Below are positions 53,530 through 61,250 of a stretch of DNA of 61,751 bases, piece after piece. The position numbers and the translations under genes were made by a program. The notes beneath the pieces were generated by a model. That model saw only the letters and a program-made list of their open reading frames with translations. It had not been told where the DNA came from and ran no database searches. How positions within the stretch are numbered: position 1 is the first letter of the stretch; each line of letters begins with the position of its first letter. The DNA comes from a bacterium (lineage in GTDB: Bacteria > Arandabacterota > Arandabacteria > Arandabacterales > Arandabacteraceae): NCBI GenBank assembly GCA_025774845.1, contig JALGZP010000017.1:1-61751 (forward strand). Direction: 5' to 3'.

Positions 53530-54152
53530 GATTGTCTGTCCTTGGCCGGCCATACACCCCGGCGCCCGTAAAACAACCCGAGATACACCCGTGCCGGTAT
53601 TAAGTAAATCGCATGTCTGAGCTTGCCAAAGGGGATATAGAGCAGCAACACACCCGTGCAGACAAGCAGAGCAGAAAGCATATCTCTATTAAGCAGCGTC
53701 AACAGGGTGACTCCCTGCCAGCCTGTCACCAGGAGATTACTGAAGTAATCGTCCGGGCTCGAAAAGTAGCGTAGATCAGAACTTGCGATCCGCTTCGCAA
53801 GCAGGGCCACCCCACACCCCGCCGTGACTGCAAGAAACAGCACCGAAACCGAGTCAAGAACCTCCGGCAGACCGATGTTGAAGGCGAGGAGAGCCACCCA
53901 GGCAAACGCGATGAAGGTCCCGGTATGGTATAGGACTCCTATAATGTAGCTTGCAGGGTACAGGCGTGCGGATTCTTTCTTCCAAGGCAGCATTGCGCCC
54001 GTAAGGGAGTATATTGCTCCGGATACGGGTTTGCCCTTGGGTCGAGAAGGATCGTAGCTGCGCCAGGCCGGGACCGCTTTCCGAAGCATGCCGGCCGTCA
54101 AAATCGTAAATATCGCCAGACCCGCAACCAGGAACCAGTGCGGGATAGTCAT
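53517..54152 (-). CDS. dsrM: DsrM/NarI-like membrane cytochrome b subunit (short)
   Basis: A 211-residue membrane protein with about four or five helices and the S-S-P-D-D-Y-F-S-N-L-L segment typical of DsrM and related NarI-fold subunits. Possible heme ligands inside helices are H76 (V-L-Y-H-T-G) and H180 (K-L-R-H-A-I-Y); H5 is near the N-terminal end. That is fewer than a two-heme NarI, so one b heme is the likely maximum. It is shorter than DsrM of sulfate reducers. It would pass electrons between menaquinol and the DsrK-like protein. The start follows the dsrC stop by 12 bases. Confidence 0.8.
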   Translation of the reverse strand: MTIPHWFLVAGLAIFTILTAGMLRKAVPAWRSYDPSRPKGKPVSGAIYSLTGAMLPWKKESARLYPASYIIGVLYHTGTFIAFAWVALLAFNIGLPEVLDSVSVLFLAVTAGCGVALLAKRIASSDLRYFSSPDDYFSNLLVTGWQGVTLLTLLNRDMLSALLVCTGVLLLYIPFGKLRHAIYLIPARVYLGLFYGRRGVWPAKDRQSWQA

Positions 54153-54164
54153 CGCTTTGCCTTC

Positions 54165-54482
54165 CTATACGCAGCCGTCCGGCTTGGGAAGACCGGCAAT
54201 CTTGCAGGCGCCCTTGGCCGGCCCCATCGGGAAAAGCTGGTAGATCTCTCTCAGTCTGAGCCCCGTACTCTGGCAGACCTTACGCACCATTGGGGCCATA
54301 TCATTTTCCTTCCAGTACTCCCTGATGTATCGTACAACCGCCCAGTGCTTTTCGGTCATCTCGCCCGTTCCGTCACCGGCCGCAAAGAGCCGGGCCACGT
54401 CCTCATTCCAGACATCAGGCTCCTGAAGAAAGCCATCCCCATCAACCTCGAACTCCCGACCATCTATCTCAAGTTTGGGCAT
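54165..54482 (-). CDS. dsrC: DsrC sulfur carrier/redox protein with both C-terminal cysteines
   Basis: A 105-residue protein ending G-A-C93-K-I-A-G-L-P-K-P-D-G-C104-V. DsrC keeps two Cys 11 residues apart (C-x10-C) in its swinging C-terminal arm; TusE has only the last. Both are present, so this is a redox-active DsrC able to form the internal disulfide or a trisulfide. The N-terminal F-E-V-D-G-D-G-F-L and the W-..-Y-I-R-E-Y-W segment are family-typical. AAGGAAG precedes the ATG. No dsrAB is in the window, so its sulfur donor is open; the cysteine desulfurase at the end of the same run is the nearest candidate. Confidence 0.93.
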   Translation of the reverse strand: MPKLEIDGREFEVDGDGFLQEPDVWNEDVARLFAAGDGTGEMTEKHWAVVRYIREYWKENDMAPMVRKVCQSTGLRLREIYQLFPMGPAKGACKIAGLPKPDGCV

Positions 54483-54706
54483 TTATTCTTCCTTTCCACA
54501 GGCCGAATCCCTAATGCATGACACTGCCTGTGACCGGTTGTCTATTGCGCATGGAGACGAATCTCTCCAGCCATCGATATGGTAAGAACTCGCTTATCGT
54601 ACTAAATCAGACGGCCGAACGCAAGGCAGCAGGGGCCGGCGGGGCCGATAAGGCGGGTACCGGTGTCCTCGATTGTCGGGGATCGCTCCGGGCGCTGGGG
54701 CGGGTC

Positions 54707-57700
54707 CTACTTGAGGAGCAGCACCTCGCCGATCTCGACGTAAGAGCCTGCGCGCAACCTGCAGAAGTAAACACCGGAAGCTACCCGCTCGCCCTTCCCG
54801 TTAAGACCGTTCCAGTAGGCTGTGTGCCGGCCCGGCTGCTTCAGAGATTCGTCTATGAGTCCACGCACCATCCGTCCCGAAACGTCGTAGATCGCCAGAT
54901 CCACCAGGGCGGCCACCGGCAGGTCAAATCTGATTGTAGTCACCGTACTGAAAGGATTCGGGCGACCTGGGTACAGCCTGAAAGTGGATGGCCTTGTCAC
55001 ATCACCGACGCCAACACCCGAGAGATCGACCTCGTAGATTACTATAGTCTGGTCGCAGGTCACGCCGGTCAGGGTCTGGACGATACCACTGGCGGGCCAC
55101 GTCACTTCAATCGTATCAACAACGGTTTCGGGACCCAGCCCGAACCAGGCAGTCAGCGGCCCCTGCGATGCAAACCCTGACGCACTGCAGATCTCGCGCA
55201 TTTGCGGCTCACCGCCTACCACGATCCGCACACGTGCGCCGATACCGTCGGAATTGGAGATCACACCGGTGGGATCAACCTCAAGCCAGTGATGTCCAGG
55301 GACAAGCTCGTTGCGTAGGAGCCGGTTCCAACGTCCATCATCGTTCACGACATAGAAATCGAGATCGCCGTCTTTGTCGAAATCCGCCCACGCCGCGCTG
55401 AAACCCTCCTGGCCGTCCATGAACGGGCAGGCAGTACAGGGCGCTTCCTCAAATGACGCATCACCTTTGTTCCTGAAGAGTTTGTTAAGGGTCCCGTAGT
55501 TGACAAGATAGAGGTCAAGGTGCCCATCCAGATTATAGTCGCCCCAGGCCGCACCCCGCCCGCGGCTCCCGTCATAGATCGGGTAAACTGATACATCTTC
55601 GAATGAGCTCCCGTTATTCCGAAACAGATTGTTGGCACCTTCGTTGGTCACGTAGAGATCCAGGTCGCCGTCATTGTCATAATCGCCCCAGGTTGCCCCA
55701 TAACTGGGACGCGCGCTTTCAATAACGGCAGTCGTCACATCGGTGAATACACCACCACCCTCGTTTTCAAGAAGCACGTTCGCACCGTCATAGTTGGCCA
55801 CATAGATATCCACGTCACCGTCGTTGTCATAGTCGGCAACACCCAGGCCCATTGCCCAGTTGGCATCCCCCAAAGGTCCGCTTGTAACGTCTGTGAATAT
55901 TCCCGCGCTGTCATTCCTGAAGAGTTTGTTGGCCCCGTTGTTCACCTGGTAGAGGTCCAGATCGCCATCATTGTCAAAGTCGAGCCAGGCCGAAGTCTGC
56001 CCGGTACTCGGATCATCAAGCGGGCTCGCCGTTACATCTGTGAAGTTCCCTCCACCGTCATTCCTTATGAGCCTGTTGGAACCCTTGTTGGAGATATAGA
56101 GATCGAGATCACCATCGTTATCATAATCACCCCATGGGCATCCACGGCTGTTTGATGAACCCGCGAGAATGGGCGGCGTTGCTTCCACAAAGCCTTCGGG
56201 GGTCAGGTCGTCGTTACGGAAGAGTCTGTTTTCATCGGTGACCCTGTTTGTGAAATAGACGTCGAGGTCACCGTCGTTGTCGTAGTCTACCCACGCGAGC
56301 CCCGAGCCGTAGCCGTCATAGTCGCACATCTCGTACGTGGCGACCTCCGTCCAGCCCTCATTGGCCGTGTTGTCCGCGGAGTAGCCGCTATCTGGCGGAG
56401 TATCGAATTCGAGGATGGGGGCCGAGCAGTGGGCCTTTATGTAGTATGCCGACCAGCATATGCCGGCGCCTGTCGAGTCGCAATCTGTGGGACAGGTCGT
56501 TTCATATATCGGCTGTCCCGTCGCCGCAACACTGTCAATCAACTCCCATGTACCGGGAGGAGCGTGCCCAGGGCGACCGGGGCCGGTTGCTGTTTCGGCC
56601 CGGCTCCCCAGCGGAGGAGATGGGTCTACTCTCCTCCAGATTGAGTAACCCTCAACCACCGTATCACTCCCGGCAGAGTCAAAGGAGATTCTCACCCATT
56701 CAAGGTCGATGAAACCACCCTGATCCCGAGATACATCCTCCACCGATCTGATGCCATAGCCATCCACCGGGCCATACGCTCCAATCAGACCGCACCCACC
56801 CGTATCGATGCAGGGCGAACCAAGCAGCAGGTGAAGGTCATAACCGGTCGGATCGACAAACAAGGGATCTACCGATATGTTGCCGGACACGCCGAACTGA
56901 TCTGCGATGTCGCCCACCCAGTCACCACCCACGTTGCCGTAAATGTCGGTGCAGGTGAATACAGGCTCCGGTCCGCCATAGATGGAAACCGCACCACCGT
57001 TCCCGGCAAAAGCTATGATGCAGTTATCCAGGGTCGCCGGGGAGTCCGGCAGGATTAAGAGGCCACCGCCGGAACCGGCTGTGCTGTTGGCGTAGAAGGT
57101 ACAATTGGTAACATTCGCCACGCCTCCGGACAAGACCACCATACCGGCTCCGCCATCCCCCTCAAGGCCCCCCGTCACTATATTCCCGGCAAAGGCGCAG
57201 TACTCGAAGTTCGCAACGGCGTGGCTCGCGACATCCGCACCTCCACCTCTCAAAGCCGCCGTATTATCGTAGAACCTGCTCTGGATGATCGTGGGATTCC
57301 CGCCATTGGTGCAAGAGATCCCGGCGCCCGCGAGTGTGACTGTGTTTTCTCTGAACGTGCAGTCCGTAATGGTGGGAGAGGAGTCGTACGTGTACATGCC
57401 GCCGCCGCCCCAGGCCGAGTTATACTCGAACGTGCAACCTGATATTTCAACATCGCTGCCATAGAGAAGACAGGCCAGGCCCCCACCATGCCCGAAAGTT
57501 CCTTCCGTGGCACTGTTATCCCTGAAGGTACAGCCGGATATGACAGCATCGGAGTAACCCGGTCTCAGGTAAACCCCACCACCCCGTGTAGCTCTATTCC
57601 GTTCAAAATGGCAGCCGGTAAGAACCGGGCTCCCGGTATTCGTATAGTGGAAAGCCCCCCCTAGACCGGCTGGAGCATGATTATCGAGGAAGGTACAGCC

Positions 57701-58252
57701 CGTAAAGACCGGCGCACCCCGGTAGGCGCGAATCGCGCCCCCATCACACGTGTCCATCACAGTGTTGCTTGAGAATACACACCCGGTAAAAACCGGTGAG
57801 CCCATGTAGAGATATGCCGCCCCTGCGCTGACGTCTGAGTGATTGATGTGGAAGGTGCAGTTGGTGAATCGCGCATCAGATCCGTCGCAGTACATCCCCC
57901 CGCCCGATTCGTCCCGCTTCAGACCATTAGTCGCAGTAAACCCCACGATATTGGTTGAGGCATCCACCCCGCCACAGTAGAAGACCCTCCCAAGGGTGTC
58001 AGCACTGATAGTGACACAGTCCGCCAGCCCCGTCGCACTCGTAAGATAGATACCCGACTTGATCTGGATATCATGCTCGTGGTAGGTGCCGCACATTACC
58101 ATTACAGTGTCGCCGGCAACTGCGGAGTCTATGCCCGCCTGAATGGTAGGCGCGTCACCGCTGCTGTCGGGCAGCACGACCCAGGTTTCAGCGGAGACAG
58201 TGCTTGCCACCAATGGTAAGCCAAGCAGAACCAATAAGACGCAGCGTCTCAT
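54707..58252 (-). CDS. Secreted beta-helix/VCBS/UnbV mosaic protein with FlgD-like C-terminus
   Basis: An 1181-residue secreted protein. Order: signal peptide; right-handed beta-helix (about 20-500) with T-G-C-x-F and N-C-T-F coils; an Ig-like part; seven or so FG-GAP/VCBS repeats (about 640-960) with D-Y-D-N-D-G-D-L-D-L calcium loops; an ASPIC/UnbV domain (about 1000-1075, G-I-G-A-R-V-R and T-W-P-A-S-G); and a C-terminal FlgD-like domain (R-P-N-P-F-S-T-V-T-T-I-R-F). The layout suggests a cell-surface or extracellular binding or degrading protein, possibly for polysaccharide; I see no catalytic triad. ATG 58252 has GAGG upstream; GTG 58261 is an alternative. A promoter lies at 58298-58326. 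Confidence 0.88.
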   Translation of the reverse strand: MRRCVLLVLLGLPLVASTVSAETWVVLPDSSGDAPTIQAGIDSAVAGDTVMVMCGTYHEHDIQIKSGIYLTSATGLADCVTISADTLGRVFYCGGVDASTNIVGFTATNGLKRDESGGGMYCDGSDARFTNCTFHINHSDVSAGAAYLYMGSPVFTGCVFSSNTVMDTCDGGAIRAYRGAPVFTGCTFLDNHAPAGLGGAFHYTNTGSPVLTGCHFERNRATRGGGVYLRPGYSDAVISGCTFRDNSATEGTFGHGGGLACLLYGSDVEISGCTFEYNSAWGGGGMYTYDSSPTITDCTFRENTVTLAGAGISCTNGGNPTIIQSRFYDNTAALRGGGADVASHAVANFEYCAFAGNIVTGGLEGDGGAGMVVLSGGVANVTNCTFYANSTAGSGGGLLILPDSPATLDNCIIAFAGNGGAVSIYGGPEPVFTCTDIYGNVGGDWVGDIADQFGVSGNISVDPLFVDPTGYDLHLLLGSPCIDTGGCGLIGAYGPVDGYGIRSVEDVSRDQGGFIDLEWVRISFDSAGSDTVVEGYSIWRRVDPSPPLGSRAETATGPGRPGHAPPGTWELIDSVAATGQPIYETTCPTDCDSTGAGICWSAYYIKAHCSAPILEFDTPPDSGYSADNTANEGWTEVATYEMCDYDGYGSGLAWVDYDNDGDLDVYFTNRVTDENRLFRNDDLTPEGFVEATPPILAGSSNSRGCPWGDYDNDGDLDLYISNKGSNRLIRNDGGGNFTDVTASPLDDPSTGQTSAWLDFDNDGDLDLYQVNNGANKLFRNDSAGIFTDVTSGPLGDANWAMGLGVADYDNDGDVDIYVANYDGANVLLENEGGGVFTDVTTAVIESARPSYGATWGDYDNDGDLDLYVTNEGANNLFRNNGSSFEDVSVYPIYDGSRGRGAAWGDYNLDGHLDLYLVNYGTLNKLFRNKGDASFEEAPCTACPFMDGQEGFSAAWADFDKDGDLDFYVVNDDGRWNRLLRNELVPGHHWLEVDPTGVISNSDGIGARVRIVVGGEPQMREICSASGFASQGPLTAWFGLGPETVVDTIEVTWPASGIVQTLTGVTCDQTIVIYEVDLSGVGVGDVTRPSTFRLYPGRPNPFSTVTTIRFDLPVAALVDLAIYDVSGRMVRGLIDESLKQPGRHTAYWNGLNGKGERVASGVYFCRLRAGSYVEIGEVLLLK

Positions 58253-58297
58253 AGTAGTCACCTCACTTCTCCTGGTAGGTATTACTACTCGGGTTGT

Positions 58298-58326
58298 ATT
58301 GTAGCATGGATCCGGGCCAGATTCAA
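58298..58326 (-). promoter_or_regulatory. Promoter for the beta-helix protein gene
   Basis: Minus-strand TTGAAT (58321-58326) and TACAAT (58298-58303) with a 17-base spacer, about 45 bases before the start codon. The rest of the 58262-58458 gap shows no other signal and no clear terminator for the DUF58 gene. Confidence 0.7.
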
Positions 58327-58458
58327 GGACAAAAGCCCGCCCATACCCTGTTTTGCCGAACGAGCAACCCGGGTGAGATATGACAACCGCACAGGTATCA
58401 CTTCAGTCAGCGAAGGTTCATTCGGGAGCTGGGTCAGGGCGATGGGATCACCCACCAA

Positions 58459-59355
58459 CTACCCCAGACGCTGGCGTTTCTCAAGGTAGGAGAAGAGTGC
58501 GACGTCGAAGGTGGTTGAGGTTTTAACCGGAACGTAATCGATACCGCTCTGCCTGAGTATGCTTCTGTACCTGTCGATCCAGGAGGCAACCCGGTCCTTG
58601 TACTCCCGTCTTATCTCCCACGGTACGGCCGGGACCTCATCACCCGTTTCCATGTCCCGCAAGATCACTTCCTGTTCAAATGGAAATGCTACCTCGTAGG
58701 GATCGAGGACATGGAAGACGATCACCTCGTGTTTCATGTGCCTGAAGAGCTTGAGTCCCCGGATCACACGTTCCTCATCATCAAGAAGATCGGAGATCAG
58801 AATCACGAGCCCCCGGCGCTTGATCCTTTGAGCAAGTTCATGAAGGCTCTGCCCGAGATCGGTCTCCTCACGCGCCTCGAGGTTGGCGAATTCCTTCAAG
58901 AGCACATGAAGGTGTTTCCTGACCGCCCTGGGCGGGATGTACTTACGCAGTTTGGTATCGAAAGTCAGAAGCCCCACCGAATCCTGTTGCTTGAGCATGA
59001 GGTACGCAAGAGATGCACCAAGATAGCAACCGTATTCGAGCTTCGTGATCCCATTTGAGGAATACCCCATCGAGCCGCTCCCATCCATAATGATGTAGGC
59101 TCTGAGATTGGTCTCTTCCTCGTATTCCTTTATATAGAATCTGTCGGTCTTACCATAGACCTTCCAGTCTATGTAGCGGATGGAATCCCCGGGCATGTAC
59201 TGCCTGTGCTCCGCGAACTCCACCGAGAAACCCTTGTACGGCCCCCGGTGAAGACCGGAAACAAAACCTTCAACGACCAGCCTTGCCTTGATATCGATGC
59301 CCTTGAGTCTCGATATCACGGCGGGATCGAGGTACTTGCGGTAGTCTTCAGTCAC
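58459..59355 (-). CDS. DUF58 family protein
   Basis: A 298-residue protein with the DUF58 core: G-F-S-V-E-F-A-E-H-R-Q-Y near residue 42, the D-S-I-R-Y-I-D-W-K-V-Y segment, and a VWA-like part with D-G-S-G-S-M (a D-x-S-x-S type metal site). DUF58 proteins pair with MoxR ATPases. The GTG start overlaps the moxR stop as GTGACTGA, so coupling is strong. BatA-like partners are absent next door; the BatA-like gene at 45467 is the likely third member. Confidence 0.92.
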   Translation of the reverse strand: MTEDYRKYLDPAVISRLKGIDIKARLVVEGFVSGLHRGPYKGFSVEFAEHRQYMPGDSIRYIDWKVYGKTDRFYIKEYEEETNLRAYIIMDGSGSMGYSSNGITKLEYGCYLGASLAYLMLKQQDSVGLLTFDTKLRKYIPPRAVRKHLHVLLKEFANLEAREETDLGQSLHELAQRIKRRGLVILISDLLDDEERVIRGLKLFRHMKHEVIVFHVLDPYEVAFPFEQEVILRDMETGDEVPAVPWEIRREYKDRVASWIDRYRSILRQSGIDYVPVKTSTTFDVALFSYLEKRQRLG

Positions 59356-60385
59356 CTACGACCTCAGGGATTTCGGTGAGGAGTCTGTCGATAATGTCTA
59401 TCGTCGTGATGCCGTCGGCCTCGGCATTGAAGTTTGTGATGATCCGGTGTCTCAGGACCGGCTTTGCGACTGCGCGAACATCTTCACAGTCGGGACTGTA
59501 TCGTCCTCTCAGGATCGACCTCGTTTTTGCACCGAGGACAAGGTATTGCGATGCCCTCGGTCCGGCACCCCAGCTGACCCAGTCCTTGATGAACCCCGGA
59601 ATATCATCCTCACCCGGCCGCGTTGTCCGTGCAAGGCGTACCGCATAGTCGACCACGTGCCTCGGCACGGGTACCCGCCGGACGAGCTGCTGGAGTTCGA
59701 TTATCTCCTCGGCCTTGAGAACGCGCTCGAGGTCCGGTACATAGGCACTGGTTGTGGTCTCGACTATCTCTATTTCCTCGTCACTGCTTGGATAGTCGAC
59801 GTAGATATTGAACATGAACCGGTCGAGCTGCGCTTCCGGTAGAGGATAAGTTCCTTCAAGCTCTATCGGGTTCTGGGTTGCAAGCACAAAGAATGGAAGA
59901 TCAAGCTGGTAGGTCTCCCCGCCGGCTGTAACCTGACGCTCCTGCATCGCCTGAAGAAGTGCGGCCTGGGTCTTTGGAGGTGTCCTGTTTATCTCATCGG
60001 CCAGTACAATATTGGCAAACACCGGTCCCTTGACGAAACGGAATTGCCTCTTGCCTGTGGTTTTATCCTCCTCGATGATATCGGTCCCGGTAATGTCCGC
60101 AGGCATAAGATCCGGTGTGAACTGGACCCTGCTGAACTTAAGATCGAGGATTCGAGCGATCGTGCTCACCAACAGCGTCTTTGCTAGACCCGGTACACCA
60201 ACGAGCAGGCAGTGGCCGTCGGAGAGGAGCGCTATCATCATCTCCTCGATCACGCGGTCCTGTCCCACGATTACTTTCTTGACCTGGCCCAAGATCTTCT
60301 CACGGGCGAGATTGAGATTCTCGACTGCCTCGATGTCTTTTGTCTCTTCCCTCACACTCTCTCCTCCGCTATTGCTTTCCACCAC
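59348..60385 (-). CDS. MoxR family AAA+ ATPase
   Basis: A 345-residue AAA+ protein. Walker A is G-V-P-G-L-A-K-T, Walker B is V-L-A-D-E-I-N-R-T, and sensor segments include A-T-Q-N-P-I-E-L-E-G-T-Y-P-L-P-E-A-Q. MoxR proteins act as chaperone-like ATPases for VWA-domain clients. The start is GTG 60385 (a second GTG follows); AAAGGGG lies upstream. A TATAAT box (60403-60408, minus strand) and the conserved element B (60415-60469) lie just upstream, so the leader is very short. Confidence 0.94.
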   Translation of the reverse strand: MVESNSGGESVREETKDIEAVENLNLAREKILGQVKKVIVGQDRVIEEMMIALLSDGHCLLVGVPGLAKTLLVSTIARILDLKFSRVQFTPDLMPADITGTDIIEEDKTTGKRQFRFVKGPVFANIVLADEINRTPPKTQAALLQAMQERQVTAGGETYQLDLPFFVLATQNPIELEGTYPLPEAQLDRFMFNIYVDYPSSDEEIEIVETTTSAYVPDLERVLKAEEIIELQQLVRRVPVPRHVVDYAVRLARTTRPGEDDIPGFIKDWVSWGAGPRASQYLVLGAKTRSILRGRYSPDCEDVRAVAKPVLRHRIITNFNAEADGITTIDIIDRLLTEIPEVVGD

Positions 60386-60402
60386 GGTCCCCTTTCTAGT
60401 CC

Positions 60403-60469
60403 ATTATATGCCGCTTACAGCCTCAAACTAACAACCCCCTAAGCCCCATGTCAAACGGTATCAGGGTTG
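60403..60469 (-). promoter_or_regulatory. Conserved element copy B plus TATAAT box before moxR
   Basis: 60415-60469 is the second copy of the 55-bp element (48 of 55 identical to 47573-47627). Six bases further toward moxR lies a perfect TATAAT on the minus strand (60403-60408); TTAGTT within the element is 17 bases above it. Copy A has TACCAT at about the same place. The element may therefore be a -35/activator site rather than the whole promoter. On the plus strand its end overlaps the -35 of the divergent promoter at 60467-60496. Confidence 0.6.
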
Positions 60470-60496
60470 CAACTGACGCGTCGCCCGTGCTATAAT
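60467..60496 (+). promoter_or_regulatory. Promoter for the cysteine-rich secreted protein gene
   Basis: TTGCAA (60467-60472) and a perfect TATAAT (60491-60496) with an 18-base spacer. The predicted start near 60503 lies just before the GGAGG site (60507-60511). Confidence 0.7.
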
Positions 60497-60520
60497 CAGA
60501 CCAGTAGGAGGGTGCGAGCC

Positions 60521-61138
60521 ATGACTAGACTGGTCGTTTCAGCATGTATCGGTGTGCTATGCATGCTTCCTGCGGCTCATGGCGGAGAGAACCCCGACGT
60601 CAAGGTAGCAGTGCATGTCATGTATCAGGAAGATCGGGGTTGTACCGAGAACTTCCCTGTTATCACAGGCTGTGAGGACATCCTCAATTACTCACCCGGC
60701 CTGAATCACAACCCGGATGTATTTCCCGTTTTCTTTGACATCGTGGAGTACAAGAGGCTGGATTATGCCGTGAACTTCACAGATGGCGGGTGGAGCGTTG
60801 TATTCCACAGCTGCAGTGACAATGCCGTTATCGATGAATCCCAGCAGGGATTCTGGGAAATCTCGCAGACCTATACCGAATGCCAACCCGGACCTGTGGC
60901 AATTCCGGGATGGTTTGTTTTGTGGTTTGAGCAAGGTTGGGCTTGTATCGTCGAGCATCCTGCTTCTAGCATGATCAAGATTGGCGATTGTCAGGACCCC
61001 ATGGGGATAGATTCTCCACCCTGCTCGTTCTGTTCAGGCGTGGGTCATGTGTACGACTGCACGGATCCCTGTGACCCCTGCCAGCCGTCAGAAAACCAGC
61101 GAAGCACCCTGGGTGAAGTCAAGGCGATGTTCCGATAA
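60521..61138 (+). CDS. Secreted cysteine-rich protein, function unknown
   Basis: A 205-residue exported protein. ATG 60521 is chosen for the GGAGGG upstream and the promoter position; the frame open from 60467 adds residues before the signal peptide. The signal peptide ends near A-H-G-G. The mature part holds many Cys, with a dense cluster near the C-terminus (C-S-F-C, D-C-T-D-P-C-D-P-C), so disulfide or metal binding is likely. The end reads T-L-G-E-V-K-A-M-F-R. No named family is recognised. The ECF sigma gene follows by 112 bases on the same strand. Confidence 0.7.
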   Translation: MTRLVVSACIGVLCMLPAAHGGENPDVKVAVHVMYQEDRGCTENFPVITGCEDILNYSPGLNHNPDVFPVFFDIVEYKRLDYAVNFTDGGWSVVFHSCSDNAVIDESQQGFWEISQTYTECQPGPVAIPGWFVLWFEQGWACIVEHPASSMIKIGDCQDPMGIDSPPCSFCSGVGHVYDCTDPCDPCQPSENQRSTLGEVKAMFR

Positions 61139-61250
61139 CACAGAGGCCCGATCCCAACCCTTCTGTTTTGCCCTCCCTGATGCTAACCTTATTTCGGTTT
61201 GGGTGTCTTCATAAGTAGAGGGTCTTAAACCGGCAACATCCGGGAGAGTG

